From: Sandaracinus amylolyticus
GTDB lineage: Bacteria > Myxococcota_A > Polyangia > Polyangiales > Sandaracinaceae
Assembly (NCBI RefSeq): GCF_000737325.1
Contig: NZ_CP011125.1
Coordinates: forward strand, 9,610,001-9,674,000
Length of the DNA: 64,000 nucleotides
Direction: 5' to 3'
A program made the position numbers and the translations under genes. This document shows positions 27,315 to 37,445 of the stretch, one piece after another. The notes below the pieces were generated by a model. That model made no database searches and was not told the DNA's origin. It worked only from the letters and a program-made list of their open reading frames with translations. Every line of letters begins with the position of its first letter. Within the stretch, counting starts at the first letter, position 1.

Positions 27315-28721
27315 ATGCGACGCGCCAAGATCGTGTGCACGCTCGGCCCGGCCTCGAGCACGCCCGAGATGATCGACAAGCTCGTGGCGGCAGGCATGGA
27401 CTGCGCGCGGCTGAACTTCTCGCACGGCTCGCACGAGAACCACGCGAAGAGCGCGCAGATGGTCCGCGAGGCCGCGGCGCGCGCGGGGCGACCGCTCGCG
27501 ATCCTCGCCGATCTCTGCGGCCCGAAGATGCGCATCGGGCGCTTCGTCGAGGGCAAGATCCTGCTCGAGCCGGGGCAGCGCTTCACGCTGACGACCCGCG
27601 ACGTCCCGGGCACGAAGGACATCGTCAACCAGATCTACGAGCCGCTCCCGCGCGACGTCGGCCCGGGCACGCACATCCTGCTCGACGACGGATTGCTGCG
27701 GCTGCGCGTGATCGAGACGACCGACACCGACGTGGTCACCGAGGTCGAGATCGGCGGCGAGCTGAGCGATCGCAAGGGCCTCAACGTGCCCGGCGCCGCG
27801 CTCTCGACCCCCGCGGTGACCGACAAGGATCGCAAGGACCTCGAGTTCGCGGTCGAGACGCTGAAGGTCGACTACGTCGCGCTCTCGTTCGTGCGACGCG
27901 CCGAGGACGTGCTCGACGCGAAGGCGCTCGCGCGCGGCACCCCGCTGATCGCGAAGATCGAGAAGCCCGAGGCGATGGAGAACCTCGAGGCGATCCTCGA
28001 CGTGTCCGACGGCGCGATGGTCGCGCGCGGCGATCTCGGCGTGGAGGTCGGCGCGGAGTTCGTGCCGCTCATGCAGAAGCGGATCATCCGCGAGGTCAAC
28101 AAGCGCGGGAAGGTCGTCATCACCGCGACGCAGATGCTCGACTCGATGATCCGCAACCCGCGCCCGACGCGCGCGGAGGCGGCGGACGTCGCGAACGCGG
28201 TGCTCGACGGGACCGACGCGGTGATGCTCAGCGGCGAGAGCGCGAGCGGCAAGTACCCGGTCGAGTCCGTGCAGATGATGGACGCGATCGTTCGCGAGGT
28301 GGAGCGCGAGTCGCTGAAGGAGCTGCGCACCGCGACCGACCTCGCGCCGCTCAGCGACGAGAAGTGGACCTTCACCGAGGCCGCGGCGCGCGCCGCGGCG
28401 CGACTCACGTACATCATGCCGCTCGAGGCGATCGTCGTGTTCACGCGCGACGGGCGCACCGCGCGCGTGCTGAGCGAGAACCGCCCGCGCTCGCCGGTGA
28501 TCGCGGTGACGTCGCGGCCCGAGGTCGCGACGCGCCTCGCGCTCGAGTGGGGCGTGTTCCCGCGCGTCGAGATCCCGCCCGACGATCTCGAGGAGACGCT
28601 GCGCATCGCGACGTCGCTCCTGGTGCGCGAGAAGATGTGCAAGCAGGGCGGGGAATTCGCGCTGGTCACGGGTTGGCCGCTCTCGGGCGGCACCAACACG
28701 ATCAAGCTGCATCGGCTCTGA
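27315..28721 (+). CDS. pyk: Pyruvate kinase
   Basis: A 468-residue pyruvate kinase, the last step of glycolysis (phosphoenolpyruvate + ADP to pyruvate + ATP). The family motifs are all present: KIVCTLGPASS and RLNFSHGSHE near the N-terminus, IAKIEKPEAMENL (active-site Lys), GAMVARGDLGVE (metal and substrate binding), and TQMLDSMIRNPRPTRAEAADV followed by DGTDAVMLSGESA. The C-terminal effector domain (about 345-468) is complete. Length is usual for bacteria. No partner gene lies adjacent, and the promoter must lie in the 124-base gap shared with the divergent lipoprotein gene. Confidence 0.97.
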   Translation: MRRAKIVCTLGPASSTPEMIDKLVAAGMDCARLNFSHGSHENHAKSAQMVREAAARAGRPLAILADLCGPKMRIGRFVEGKILLEPGQRFTLTTRDVPGTKDIVNQIYEPLPRDVGPGTHILLDDGLLRLRVIETTDTDVVTEVEIGGELSDRKGLNVPGAALSTPAVTDKDRKDLEFAVETLKVDYVALSFVRRAEDVLDAKALARGTPLIAKIEKPEAMENLEAILDVSDGAMVARGDLGVEVGAEFVPLMQKRIIREVNKRGKVVITATQMLDSMIRNPRPTRAEAADVANAVLDGTDAVMLSGESASGKYPVESVQMMDAIVREVERESLKELRTATDLAPLSDEKWTFTEAAARAAARLTYIMPLEAIVVFTRDGRTARVLSENRPRSPVIAVTSRPEVATRLALEWGVFPRVEIPPDDLEETLRIATSLLVREKMCKQGGEFALVTGWPLSGGTNTIKLHRL

Positions 28722-28733
28722 TTCCAGACGGCC

Positions 28734-28800
28734 GACCACGACCACGTTCGCGCGCGCGACCGCCTCACGTGATCGTGGGCGTCGACGTGGTCGTGGTCGT
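28734..28800. terminator. 15-bp inverted repeat after pyk
   Basis: CGACCACGACCACGT (28734-28748) is repeated as its exact reverse complement at 28786-28800, with 37 bases between. It starts 13 bases after the pyk stop. It could form a large stem-loop ending the pyk transcript; the arms are too far apart for a classical intrinsic terminator. Confidence 0.45.
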
Positions 28801-28901
28801 GATCGGTCGCTGGTCCCGCCCCCGATGAGTGCTCTGCGCACCCACCCTCCGATCCTCTTTGGCGCGCGGCCGGAATCCGCGACACTCTCCCCGCCCTCAG
28901 G

Positions 28902-30248
28902 ATGCACGGGAAGATCCCGGAGAAGATCGGACGCTACGTCGTCGACCGCCTGCTCGGGCAGGGCGCGATGGGCTCCGTCTACCTCGGGCGCGATCCCGCG
29001 CTCGATCGCAAGGTCGCGATCAAGACGGTCCGCGACCTCGATCTCGACGAGAAGCACAAGAAGAGCTTCCTCGAGCGCTTCAAGAACGAGGCGCGCGCCG
29101 CCGCGCGGCTCTCGCACCCGTCGATCGTCGCGGTGTACGACGTCGGCGAGGAGGACGGGCTCGGGCCCTTCCTGGTGCTCGAGTACGTCCCGGGCTCGAC
29201 GCTCAAGCACATCCTGCGGAGCCGCGGCGCGCTGCCGCCGGCCGAGGTGATCGACGTCGCGGCGCAGATCGCGGGCGCGATCGACGTCGCGCACGCAGCC
29301 GGGATCATCCACCGCGACGTGAAGCCCGACAACATCCTCGTCGCGGAGGACGGGCGCGCGAAGCTCGCGGACTTCGGCGTCGCGCGGGTGCCCGATGCCG
29401 CGCTCACGAAGGAAGGGCAGTTCCTCGGCACGCCGTGCTACGCGGCGCCCGAGACGCTCGCGAAGGGCAGCTACTCGGCGCGCAGCGATCTCTTCTCGTT
29501 CGCGGCGGTCGTCTACGAGCTGGTGAGCGGCGTGCGCGCGTTCCCGGGCGACGACGCGATCTCGGTCGCGCACGCCGTCGTGCACGAGACGCCGCCGCCG
29601 CCGAGCGAAGCGGGCACGCGCTCGCTGCCCAAGCAGGTCGACGCGGTCGTGCTGCGCGGGCTCGCGAAGGATCCCGAGGCGCGCTTCGGCTCGGCGATCG
29701 AGATGGTCGAGGCGCTCGATCACGCGTTCGTCGAGGCGGGGCTGATCGAAGAGGGCAGCGCGACGATGCCCGCGCGCCCGGCGCGTCGCGGCGGCGGCGC
29801 GTGGGTGTTCGGCGGCGTGCTGATCGGCGGCGCGGTGATCGGCGTCGCGCTGGTGCTCGGGCTGGGCGGGCTGCCGGCGCTCGGAGTCGGTGAGGACGCG
29901 GGTGACGCCGCGATCGCCGACGAGGACGCGGGCGCAGGTGGCGGCATCGTGGTGCGCGCCGCGCGCGAGGCGGGCGCCGAGCTCGACGTCGACGCGGGCA
30001 TCGTCGTGATCGACGCGGGCGCGAGCGTCGACGCCGGCGCTGCGGGACGCGACTCGGGCATCGCGAGCATGACGCGGCTCGAGCGCGAGGACGCCGCGAA
30101 GGACGCGATCGATCGCGCGCGCGATCACCTCGAGCGGCGGCGCTTCGACGACGCGGAGCGCGAGCTCGCGCGGGCACGCGAGCTCGACCCCGAGAGCTCG
30201 GACCTCGAAGAGGTCGAGGCCGCGCTGCGCGCCGCGCGCGCGCAGTGA
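28902..30248 (+). CDS. Membrane-bound Ser/Thr protein kinase
   Basis: A 448-residue Hanks-type kinase. The N-terminal domain (about residues 11-270) has the Gly-rich loop GQGAMGSVY (19-27), ATP Lys41, catalytic HRD with Asp139 in HRDVKPDN, DFG Asp157 and an APE motif in YAAPETLAKGSY. It should be active. A membrane helix lies at about 297-325 (VFGGVLIGGAVIGVALVLGL). The outer part is an Asp/Gly/Ala-rich segment, then a helical, TPR-like C-terminus (about 385-448). Myxobacteria have many such kinases; substrates are unknown here. The next gene lies 96 bases downstream behind a palindrome array. Confidence 0.93.
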   Translation: MHGKIPEKIGRYVVDRLLGQGAMGSVYLGRDPALDRKVAIKTVRDLDLDEKHKKSFLERFKNEARAAARLSHPSIVAVYDVGEEDGLGPFLVLEYVPGSTLKHILRSRGALPPAEVIDVAAQIAGAIDVAHAAGIIHRDVKPDNILVAEDGRAKLADFGVARVPDAALTKEGQFLGTPCYAAPETLAKGSYSARSDLFSFAAVVYELVSGVRAFPGDDAISVAHAVVHETPPPPSEAGTRSLPKQVDAVVLRGLAKDPEARFGSAIEMVEALDHAFVEAGLIEEGSATMPARPARRGGGAWVFGGVLIGGAVIGVALVLGLGGLPALGVGEDAGDAAIADEDAGAGGGIVVRAAREAGAELDVDAGIVVIDAGASVDAGAAGRDSGIASMTRLEREDAAKDAIDRARDHLERRRFDDAERELARARELDPESSDLEEVEAALRAARAQ

Positions 30249-30259
30249 TGCGCGTCTCC

Positions 30260-30319
30260 AGTGCCAACGCTGGCACTCGCAGTGCCAGCGTTGGCACTGG
30301 CAGTGCCAGCGCTGGCACT
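30260..30319. repeat. Three 18-bp palindromes at an exact 21-bp period
   Basis: AGTGCCAACGCTGGCACT (30260-30277), AGTGCCAGCGTTGGCACT (30281-30298) and AGTGCCAGCGCTGGCACT (30302-30319) start exactly 21 bp apart. The outer bases are conserved and changes fall only at the central R and Y, keeping the dyad. Sites on one face of the helix suggest cooperative dimer binding upstream of the SMP-30-like gene (start 30345). The array is also 12 bases past the kinase stop and could act as a terminator. Confidence 0.65.
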
Positions 30320-30344
30320 GGCGCGCACCGGTAGACTCTCGTCC

Positions 30345-31394
30345 ATGCTCGACTGGAAAGCACGAATCGCGGTCGCGACGATCGCAGGCGTGATGCTCGG
30401 CTGCGGGGACGACGACACGACCGCCGCGCTCGATGGCGGTCCACGCCAGGACGGTTCGGCGCCGATCGATGCGTCGGCGCCGCTCGATGCGTCGACACCG
30501 ATCGACGCGCTCGTCGCGATGCCCGATGCGTTCACGCCGGTCGACGCGGGCCCGCCGGTCGATCCGCTCGGCGGCTCGGTCGAGGTCACGCGCGTGCAGG
30601 GCGGCTTCGGCTTCGTGGAAGGCCCGCAGTGGCTCCCCGAGCGCGGCGTGCTGATCTTCAGCGACATCCCGCGCAATCGCATCCACCAGCTCGCGCCCCC
30701 CTCGACGATCACGTTGTTCGCCATGCCGAGCGGCGGCTCGAACGGGCTCGCGATCGACGGCGAAGGACGCGTGCTGCGCGCCGAGCACGTCGGCCGTCGC
30801 GTCGCGCGCGAGCAGAGCCCGGGCAGCACGACGTGGGTCCCGCTCGCGACCGAGATCGACGGGGACACGCTGAGCTCGCCGAACGATCTGATCGTCGCGC
30901 GCGACGGCACGATCTACTTCACCGATCCGCCCTACGGGCTCGAGGGTCGCGCGCAGGAGACCGACTTCCACGGCGTCTACCGCATCGATCCGAGCGGCAC
31001 GCTGCACGTCGAGGATCGCGGCGCGCTCGACACCCGCCCCAACGGCATCGCGCTCTCGCCCGACGAGTCGCTGCTCTACGTCGCCGACAGCCAGCACGGT
31101 CGCGTGCGCGTCTTCGACGTCGAGGACGACGGCTCGCTCTCGCCGCCGCGCGTGCTGACCGACGACACGCCGGGCAGCGACGGCCTCGCGGTCGACGTCG
31201 CGGGCAACCTCTACGTCACGAGCAGCCGAGGCGTGATGGTGCTGCGCCCCGACGGCAGCGAGTGGGGCACGATCGAGATCGACGAGCAGCCCGCGAACTG
31301 CGCGTTCGGCGACGCCGATCGACGCACGCTCTACGTCACCGCGCGCACCGGGCTCTACCGAGTGAGTGGCCTCGTGATCGCGGGGATCCCGTGA
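30345..31394 (+). CDS. SMP-30/gluconolactonase-type propeller lipoprotein
   Basis: A 349-residue predicted lipoprotein; the ATG at 30345 is the start that gives a signal peptide (lipobox MLGC, Cys19). A frame running through the upstream palindromes is open but encodes only PALALAV repeats. After an Asp/Ala-rich linker with DAS/DAF repeats (about 28-65), residues about 75-345 form a six-bladed SMP-30/lactonase propeller. Likely metal ligands are Glu in FVEGPQW, Asn in SPNDLIVAR and RPNGIALS, and Asp in LYVADS. It probably hydrolyses a sugar lactone or similar ester outside the cytoplasm. Its stop overlaps the GTG of the next gene. Confidence 0.85.
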   Translation: MLDWKARIAVATIAGVMLGCGDDDTTAALDGGPRQDGSAPIDASAPLDASTPIDALVAMPDAFTPVDAGPPVDPLGGSVEVTRVQGGFGFVEGPQWLPERGVLIFSDIPRNRIHQLAPPSTITLFAMPSGGSNGLAIDGEGRVLRAEHVGRRVAREQSPGSTTWVPLATEIDGDTLSSPNDLIVARDGTIYFTDPPYGLEGRAQETDFHGVYRIDPSGTLHVEDRGALDTRPNGIALSPDESLLYVADSQHGRVRVFDVEDDGSLSPPRVLTDDTPGSDGLAVDVAGNLYVTSSRGVMVLRPDGSEWGTIEIDEQPANCAFGDADRRTLYVTARTGLYRVSGLVIAGIP

Positions 31395-31840
31395 AGACGA
31401 CGGTGCTCGCCGCGACGCTCGCGCTCTTCGTCGCGATCACGCCGGGCCTCGCGCGCGCGGATGGCGGCGTCTCGGGCCCGCAGCTTTCGTCGGCGCTCGT
31501 GCTGATCCCGATCGCGCCCGGTGAGATCACGTTCCTGATCGCCGACATCGTCTACGCGGCCGAGCGGCGCTCGATGCCCGAGGGCTGGGCGTTCGCCGAG
31601 ATCGCGTGGGCGACGCTCGAGCTCGCGTGGGCGGGGACCTACGCCGCGACGGCGGCGACCTCGGACCACCAGGTCCCGTGGTTCGACGTGACGTACGTGC
31701 TCGGGTTCGCGCTCGCGGGCACGTTCCACCTCGTGCACGCGATCGTCGCGCTCTCCGACGCGATCCACGACCAGCCCCCGAACGTCGCGCTCACGATCGC
31801 GCCGACGCCCGGGGGCATCCGCATCGACGGCGTGTTCTGA
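31391..31840 (+). CDS. Small exported membrane protein
   Basis: A 149-residue protein translated from a GTG overlapping the preceding lactonase-like gene's stop. It has a signal peptide (TTVLAATLALFVAITPGLARA) followed by hydrophobic segments (LVLIPIAPGEITFLIADIVY; AFAEIAWATLELAWAGTYAA; YVLGFALAGTFHLVHAIVAL). Translational coupling suggests it assists or anchors the propeller protein. No named family was recognised. Confidence 0.65.
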   Translation: MKTTVLAATLALFVAITPGLARADGGVSGPQLSSALVLIPIAPGEITFLIADIVYAAERRSMPEGWAFAEIAWATLELAWAGTYAATAATSDHQVPWFDVTYVLGFALAGTFHLVHAIVALSDAIHDQPPNVALTIAPTPGGIRIDGVF

Positions 31841-32839
31841 TCAGCGCCCGTCGTCGTCGCTTTCGCCGATCGCGCTGGTGTCGATCGTCGCGAGCTCGGC
31901 GAGGCGCGCGCGGATCTCGAGCGCGTGCCGCTCGTGCGGGTGCTGGCGCACCCAGCGGCTCCACACGCGCTCCGCCGAGCGCGGCCAGCCGAGCGCGAGG
32001 TACACGTGACCGAGCGCGAGCGTCGCGGCGTTGGCCTCGCTGCGGCGCGGCCAGCGGCGCGAGATCGAGCGAAGGACGCGCGTGGCGCGCGCGAGCTCGC
32101 CGCGCTCGATCAGACGACGCGCGCCCTCGAGGCGGCGCGACGACGCGTGATCGCCCGACTCGACCTCGAGGATCGCGAGCGCGTCCTCGACCGCGACCTC
32201 GCGCGGATCGCGCGGCGGAGGCGGTGCCTCGCGAGGCTCGCGGCGCGCGTCGATCGCCGCGCTGCGGGGCGCGGTGCCGTGATCGGGATCGGGCGCGATG
32301 CGGACCCCGAAGCCCTCGACCGCGACGAACGCGATCAGCGCGCCGAGCGCGATGCCCGCGCTGAGCGTGCCCGCGACCCGCGCGATGCCCACGCCGCGCA
32401 GCGGCTTGCGCTCGATCTGCAGCGCCTGCTGCGGCCCCGGCGTCGCGATCGCGTTCGCGACGCGCGGTCCCTCGGCGAGCGCGCGCTCTTCCTCGGCGCG
32501 GCGTCGCGCTTCGGCCTCGGCGCGCTCGGTCTCGACCCGCAGCCGATCGGCCGCGGACGGCGGGCGCAGCCGCTCGCTGCTGCGGCGCATCCGCGCGGCC
32601 ATCACCTTCGCGACGACGTCGTCGACGATCTTCTCGTCGCCCTCGCGCGGCGCGCGCGCCGCGTCGAAGTCGGACATCAGCGTCGACTCGAGCTTCGCCT
32701 CGCGATGCGACGCGACGAGCATGCGCGCACGGCGCGTCTCGGCCGCGTCGGGATCGCCGCGGCGTGCCACGTCGACCCAGCCCTCCACCGTGCTGCGCTC
32801 CGGCGACGGCGTGCCGTTCCCGCGATCCGTGGGCTTCAT
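31841..32839 (-). CDS. Probable transmembrane anti-sigma factor
   Basis: A 332-residue protein whose ATG overlaps the stop of the ECF sigma gene (ATGA), the usual arrangement of sigma/anti-sigma pairs. The N-terminal part is cytoplasmic and highly helical, with an Arg/Glu-rich coiled coil at about 105-140. A single membrane helix follows (VAGTLSAGIALGALIAFVAVEGF, about 178-200). The outer C-terminal part, about 130 residues, has TPR-like helices (LIERGELARATRVLRSISRRW, ALGHVYLALGWPRSAERVW). The zinc HxxxCxxC motif of ZAS anti-sigmas was not seen, so it would belong to another type. The operon also encodes a secreted protease that could release it. Confidence 0.65.
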   Translation of the reverse strand: MKPTDRGNGTPSPERSTVEGWVDVARRGDPDAAETRRARMLVASHREAKLESTLMSDFDAARAPREGDEKIVDDVVAKVMAARMRRSSERLRPPSAADRLRVETERAEAEARRRAEEERALAEGPRVANAIATPGPQQALQIERKPLRGVGIARVAGTLSAGIALGALIAFVAVEGFGVRIAPDPDHGTAPRSAAIDARREPREAPPPPRDPREVAVEDALAILEVESGDHASSRRLEGARRLIERGELARATRVLRSISRRWPRRSEANAATLALGHVYLALGWPRSAERVWSRWVRQHPHERHALEIRARLAELATIDTSAIGESDDDGR

Positions 32840-33639
32840 CGGGCCCCTCCGAGCAGCTCGGCCAACGTGGGATCGGACTCGATGCGATGCCGCAGCGACT
32901 CGCGCGCGAGACGCACCCGGCTGCGCACCGTGTTGAGCGGCGCGCCGGTCACCTCGGCGACCTCTTCGAGCGAGAGGCCGAGGCACACCCGCAGCGCGAG
33001 CGTCTCGGCCTGGACCTCGGGCAGCTGCTCGAGCAGCCCGCGCAGCGCCTCGCGACGGCGCGACGCCTCGCCGTCGTCCTCGCCGATCGCGGCGAGCGCG
33101 TCGATCTCCTCGACGAGCGCGACCTGCTGGCGGTAGCGCTGGGCGCGCTTGCGGCGCTCGAGGCAGAGGCGCAGCGCGATGCGGCTCGCGTAGCGCGTGA
33201 TGCTGCTGCGCCCTTCGAAGGCCGGCAGGGCGTCGACGACCGCCATCATCGACTCCTGCAGCGCGTCGTCGCGATCCGGGTGCCCGACGCCGAGCACCGC
33301 GCGCACGACCGCGAGCAGCGTGGGCGCCAGGTCGCGCAGCAGCGCCTCGAGCGCGTCGGAGTCGCCCTGCATCGCCGCGAACGCGAGCACCGTCGAGGGA
33401 TCACGCGCTCGCATGCCGGACTCGGTGCGCTCGCGTGGCGGGAACGCGCGCTCTCGCGCGCCGTCGCCCGCGCCCTCGTCGATGACCCGCAGAAGCCCCG
33501 AGTCGCTCATTCCGCCGTCCTGCTGCATCACCCGCGGGGAGCTCCCGGGGCGACACTCTAGGGGATGCATCCCGGCCCGAGCGATCACTCGGGGCCGTGA
33601 GACCTCGCTTTTTCGTGAGAGATCGACGTACATCCCCAT
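32836..33639 (-). CDS. ECF-type RNA polymerase sigma factor
   Basis: Region 2 (DALQESMMAVVDALPAFEG, then SSITRYASRIALRLCLERRK) and region 4 (LEQLPEVQAETLALRVCLGL, then LEEVAEVTGAPLNTVRSRV, a helix-turn-helix) mark an ECF sigma factor. The start is uncertain. AGGAGG overlaps the upstream gene's stop region, giving 33639 (267 residues; MGMYVDL) or 33633 with better spacing. A shorter start at 33510 (MSDSGLL) fits the average family length. With the long start, residues 1-60 are an Arg/Pro-rich extension of unknown role. It is coupled to the putative anti-sigma gene, and both follow the protease and lipoprotein genes. Confidence 0.85.
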   Translation of the reverse strand: MGMYVDLSRKSEVSRPRVIARAGMHPLECRPGSSPRVMQQDGGMSDSGLLRVIDEGAGDGARERAFPPRERTESGMRARDPSTVLAFAAMQGDSDALEALLRDLAPTLLAVVRAVLGVGHPDRDDALQESMMAVVDALPAFEGRSSITRYASRIALRLCLERRKRAQRYRQQVALVEEIDALAAIGEDDGEASRRREALRGLLEQLPEVQAETLALRVCLGLSLEEVAEVTGAPLNTVRSRVRLARESLRHRIESDPTLAELLGGAR

Positions 33640-33647
33640 GTACCTCC

Positions 33648-34297
33648 TCACATCGCGGGTGTCGACTCGGAGCACTCACCGGTCTCCCCGCCGCCGATGC
33701 ACACGCCGTCGACGCAGCGCGCGCCGCCCGGCCCGACGCAGTCCTCGTCGCCGCGGCACACGCACTCGCCGAGCACCGCGTCGCACCACGGCGCGCCCGG
33801 GCGCGTGCACTGCGCGTCGCTCTCGCAGCCCTCGCTGCAGGAGCCGCCGCGGCACGTCGCGCCGCCCTCGACGCACACCCGCACCGCGGCGCCGCCGGCG
33901 ATCGGCGCGAGATCGATCTCCATCCCGAACCCGTCGCATGCGACGCCCGGGTCCTGCACCCACGCGCAGCGCCCGACGCCGCCGCCGGGATCCACGCAGA
34001 CCTCACCGACCGCGCAGTCGTCGTTCGTGCCGCAGATCGAGCGCGTGGTGCCGCACTCGAGATCGACGGTGCAGCGATCGCGCAGCGCCCATCCGACGCA
34101 GCGCCCCGCGACGCAACGCGTCCCCGGTGAGCACGCAGTGCTGCCGTCGGAAGACGCAGCGTCGTCGCAGATCGGAGCGCACGCGAGCGCGCCGCCGGCG
34201 CGGCGCGAGCCACCCTCGAGCGCGGCGCCCTCGCACGCCGAAGCGGCGATCACCAGCGTGATCGCCGCCACGATGCGAGCGCCGTGGGCCGCGCTGC

Positions 34298-34301
<4 letters not shown>
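33648..34301 (-). CDS. Cys-rich lipoprotein
   Basis: A 217-residue predicted lipoprotein starting with a GTG that overlaps the subtilase stop (GTGA). The signal peptide is IVAAITLVIAASACEG. The mature protein has more than 25 Cys in short, regularly spaced groups (SPGTRCVAGRCVGW, TVDLECGTTRSICG, GEVCVDPGGGVGRC), like EGF/follistatin-style disulphide-rich modules on myxobacterial surface proteins. Eight bases separate its stop from the sigma gene. It could be a substrate, inhibitor or partner of the upstream protease. This placement is inferred from the operon. Confidence 0.75.
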
Positions 34302-35977
<1,676 letters not shown>

Positions 35978-36117
35978 GCGCTCCTCCTCGCCTTCTCGCG
36001 CGACGCGTGGTGCATCGCGGCCCCGGCGTGTTGTGGACGACCCTCTAGGGGCCGAGCGCACCGCGAAACGATCAACGCACCGACGAGATCGGTGTCAGGG
36101 TGTGAGACACGCGCGTG

Positions 36118-36434
36118 CGGCGCTCGACGTGCCCGACAGCACGACCACCGCCACGCACGGCGTTCGGCGTGCCCATCGGGCACCCACCATCGCGACGAAC
36201 GGCGCTCGGCGTGCCCATCGGGCACGAACCATCGCTGCGAGCAGCGTTCGGCGTGCCCGACAGGCACCCACCACCGCGACGAACGGCGTTCGGCGTGCCC
36301 ATCAGGCACCCACCACCGCGACGAGCAGCGTTCGGCGTGCCCGACAGGCACCCACCATCGCTGCGAGCAGCGCTCGGCATGCCCATCAGGCACCCACCAC
36401 CGCGACGAACAGCGTTCGGCGTGCCCGACAGGCA
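36118..36434. repeat. 42-bp tandem array with internal hairpins
   Basis: Six full 42-bp units (starts 36158, 36200, 36242, 36284, 36326, 36368), one degenerate 40-bp unit before them (36118) and a partial unit after (from 36410). Each has GTGCCC-x3-GGGCAC or GTGCC-x5-GGCAC, which can fold as a stem-loop, within a conserved CGTTCGGC...CACCCACCA frame. Two spacer types (CATCG/CATCA and CGACA) mostly alternate. The period is a multiple of 3, so reading frames stay open on both strands. The array lies between the pstS terminator and the subtilase gene. The bases 35978-36117 hold no gene and should contain the subtilase promoter. Confidence 0.8.
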
Positions 36435-36464
36435 GACGAACCTCACGCGCGGCGATCTCGCGAC

Positions 36465-36506
36465 AAAAAGGAGAAGCCGACGCACCTCGCGGCGCGTCGG
36501 CTCCTC
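36465..36506 (-). terminator. Intrinsic terminator after pstS
   Basis: On the minus strand AGCCGACGC and GCGTCGGCT form a perfect 9-bp stem with a 10-base loop, extended by flanking GGAG/CTCC, and followed by TTTTT. It is 29 bases or so past the pstS stop and is the strongest intrinsic terminator in the window. Confidence 0.85.
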
Positions 36507-36530
36507 TCTCTCCCGACGGCGATGGGGCGA

Positions 36531-37421
36531 TCAGCTCGAGGGCAGCGGGTAGAACCCGGCCTGCTCGACCAGCGCCTGACCGTCGGGGGATCGCACCCAG
36601 TCGAGGAACTCGCGCGACGTCCCGCTCGGCTCGCCGCGCGTGATCATCAGCAGGAAGCGCGCGAGCGGATAACGACCCGACGTCGCGTTCTCCATCGTCG
36701 GCGTGACCGGCTGTCGGTCCTCGCCCGCGATCGCGACGGTGCGCACGCCCGACGCGTAGCCGATGCCGCCGTAGCCGATCCCACCCGCGTCGCGCGACAC
36801 CGCGTTGATCACCGCGGCGGTGCCGGGGAGCGTCTGCGCGGTCACCGCGAAGTCGGCGTCGTCGAGCACGTGCTCCTTGAAGTACGCGTAGGTGCCCGAG
36901 TTGTTCTCGCGGCTGTAGAGCACGATCGGGCGATCGGGCCCGCCCACCGCCGACCAGCTCGTGATCTGTCCGCGATAGATCTGCGCGAGCTGATCCATCG
37001 TGAGCGACTGCACCGGGTTGTCCTGGTGCACGTAGACCGCGAGCGCGTCGAGCGCGACGCGCGTCTCGGTCGGCGCCACGCCGTTCTGAGTGAGCTGCGT
37101 GCGCTCCGACTCGCGCAGCGGGCGGCTCGCGTTCGCGATGTCGGTCGTGCCGTTGAGCAGCGCCGCGATGCCGGTGCCGCTGCCGCCGCCCGAGACCTCG
37201 ACGGTGTTGCCCGGATGACTGCGCGAGTAGCCCTCGGCCCAGCGCTGCGCGAGCACGACCATCGTGTCCGAGCCCTTCAAGCTCAGCCGCGCGCCCGCGC
37301 CCTCGGTGGTCGCCGCGCCTTCCTCTTGGCCACGGCCGCGATCACGATGACCTCCGCTGCACGCGGCGAGCGCCAGAGCGAGCGCGCACGCGCTCGCGAG
37401 AGAGACGTTGAGAGCACGCAT
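36531..37421 (-). CDS. pstS: Phosphate-binding lipoprotein PstS
   Basis: A 296-residue periplasmic phosphate-binding protein of the high-affinity Pst transporter. The signal peptide has a lipobox (LAAC, Cys21). The mature part opens LSLKGSDTMVVLAQRW, and the phosphate-binding segments GSGTGIAAL (about 81-89) and SRENNSGTYAYF (about 169-180) are clear. The later segment DAGGIGYGGIGYA is also typical. It lies 24 bases downstream of the OprP-like porin gene, so phosphate captured outside would reach PstS and then PstCAB. In most bacteria pstS is first in the operon; here it is last, behind the porin. Confidence 0.95.
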   Translation of the reverse strand: MRALNVSLASACALALALAACSGGHRDRGRGQEEGAATTEGAGARLSLKGSDTMVVLAQRWAEGYSRSHPGNTVEVSGGGSGTGIAALLNGTTDIANASRPLRESERTQLTQNGVAPTETRVALDALAVYVHQDNPVQSLTMDQLAQIYRGQITSWSAVGGPDRPIVLYSRENNSGTYAYFKEHVLDDADFAVTAQTLPGTAAVINAVSRDAGGIGYGGIGYASGVRTVAIAGEDRQPVTPTMENATSGRYPLARFLLMITRGEPSGTSREFLDWVRSPDGQALVEQAGFYPLPSS

Positions 37422-37445
37422 CGTTTCGATCCTCCCCGAGCCCGA

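Noticed and set aside
30261-30344. N-terminal extension of the SMP-30-like protein through the palindromes (PALALAV repeats)
   Set aside because: The ATG at 30345 gives a clean lipoprotein signal. The extension only reflects translation of the 21-bp DNA repeat.
27255-31097. 1280-codon minus-strand open frame across pyk and the kinase gene
   Set aside because: It is antisense to three well-supported genes, is Arg/His-rich, and has no family motif. It is a product of GC-rich third positions.
36072-36485. Open frame of 137 codons on the minus strand through the 42-bp array, with a Cys every 14 residues
   Set aside because: All frames are open because the unit is divisible by three and lacks stops. 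The frame starts inside the pstS terminator, has no ribosome-binding site, and its codon use does not match neighbouring genes.
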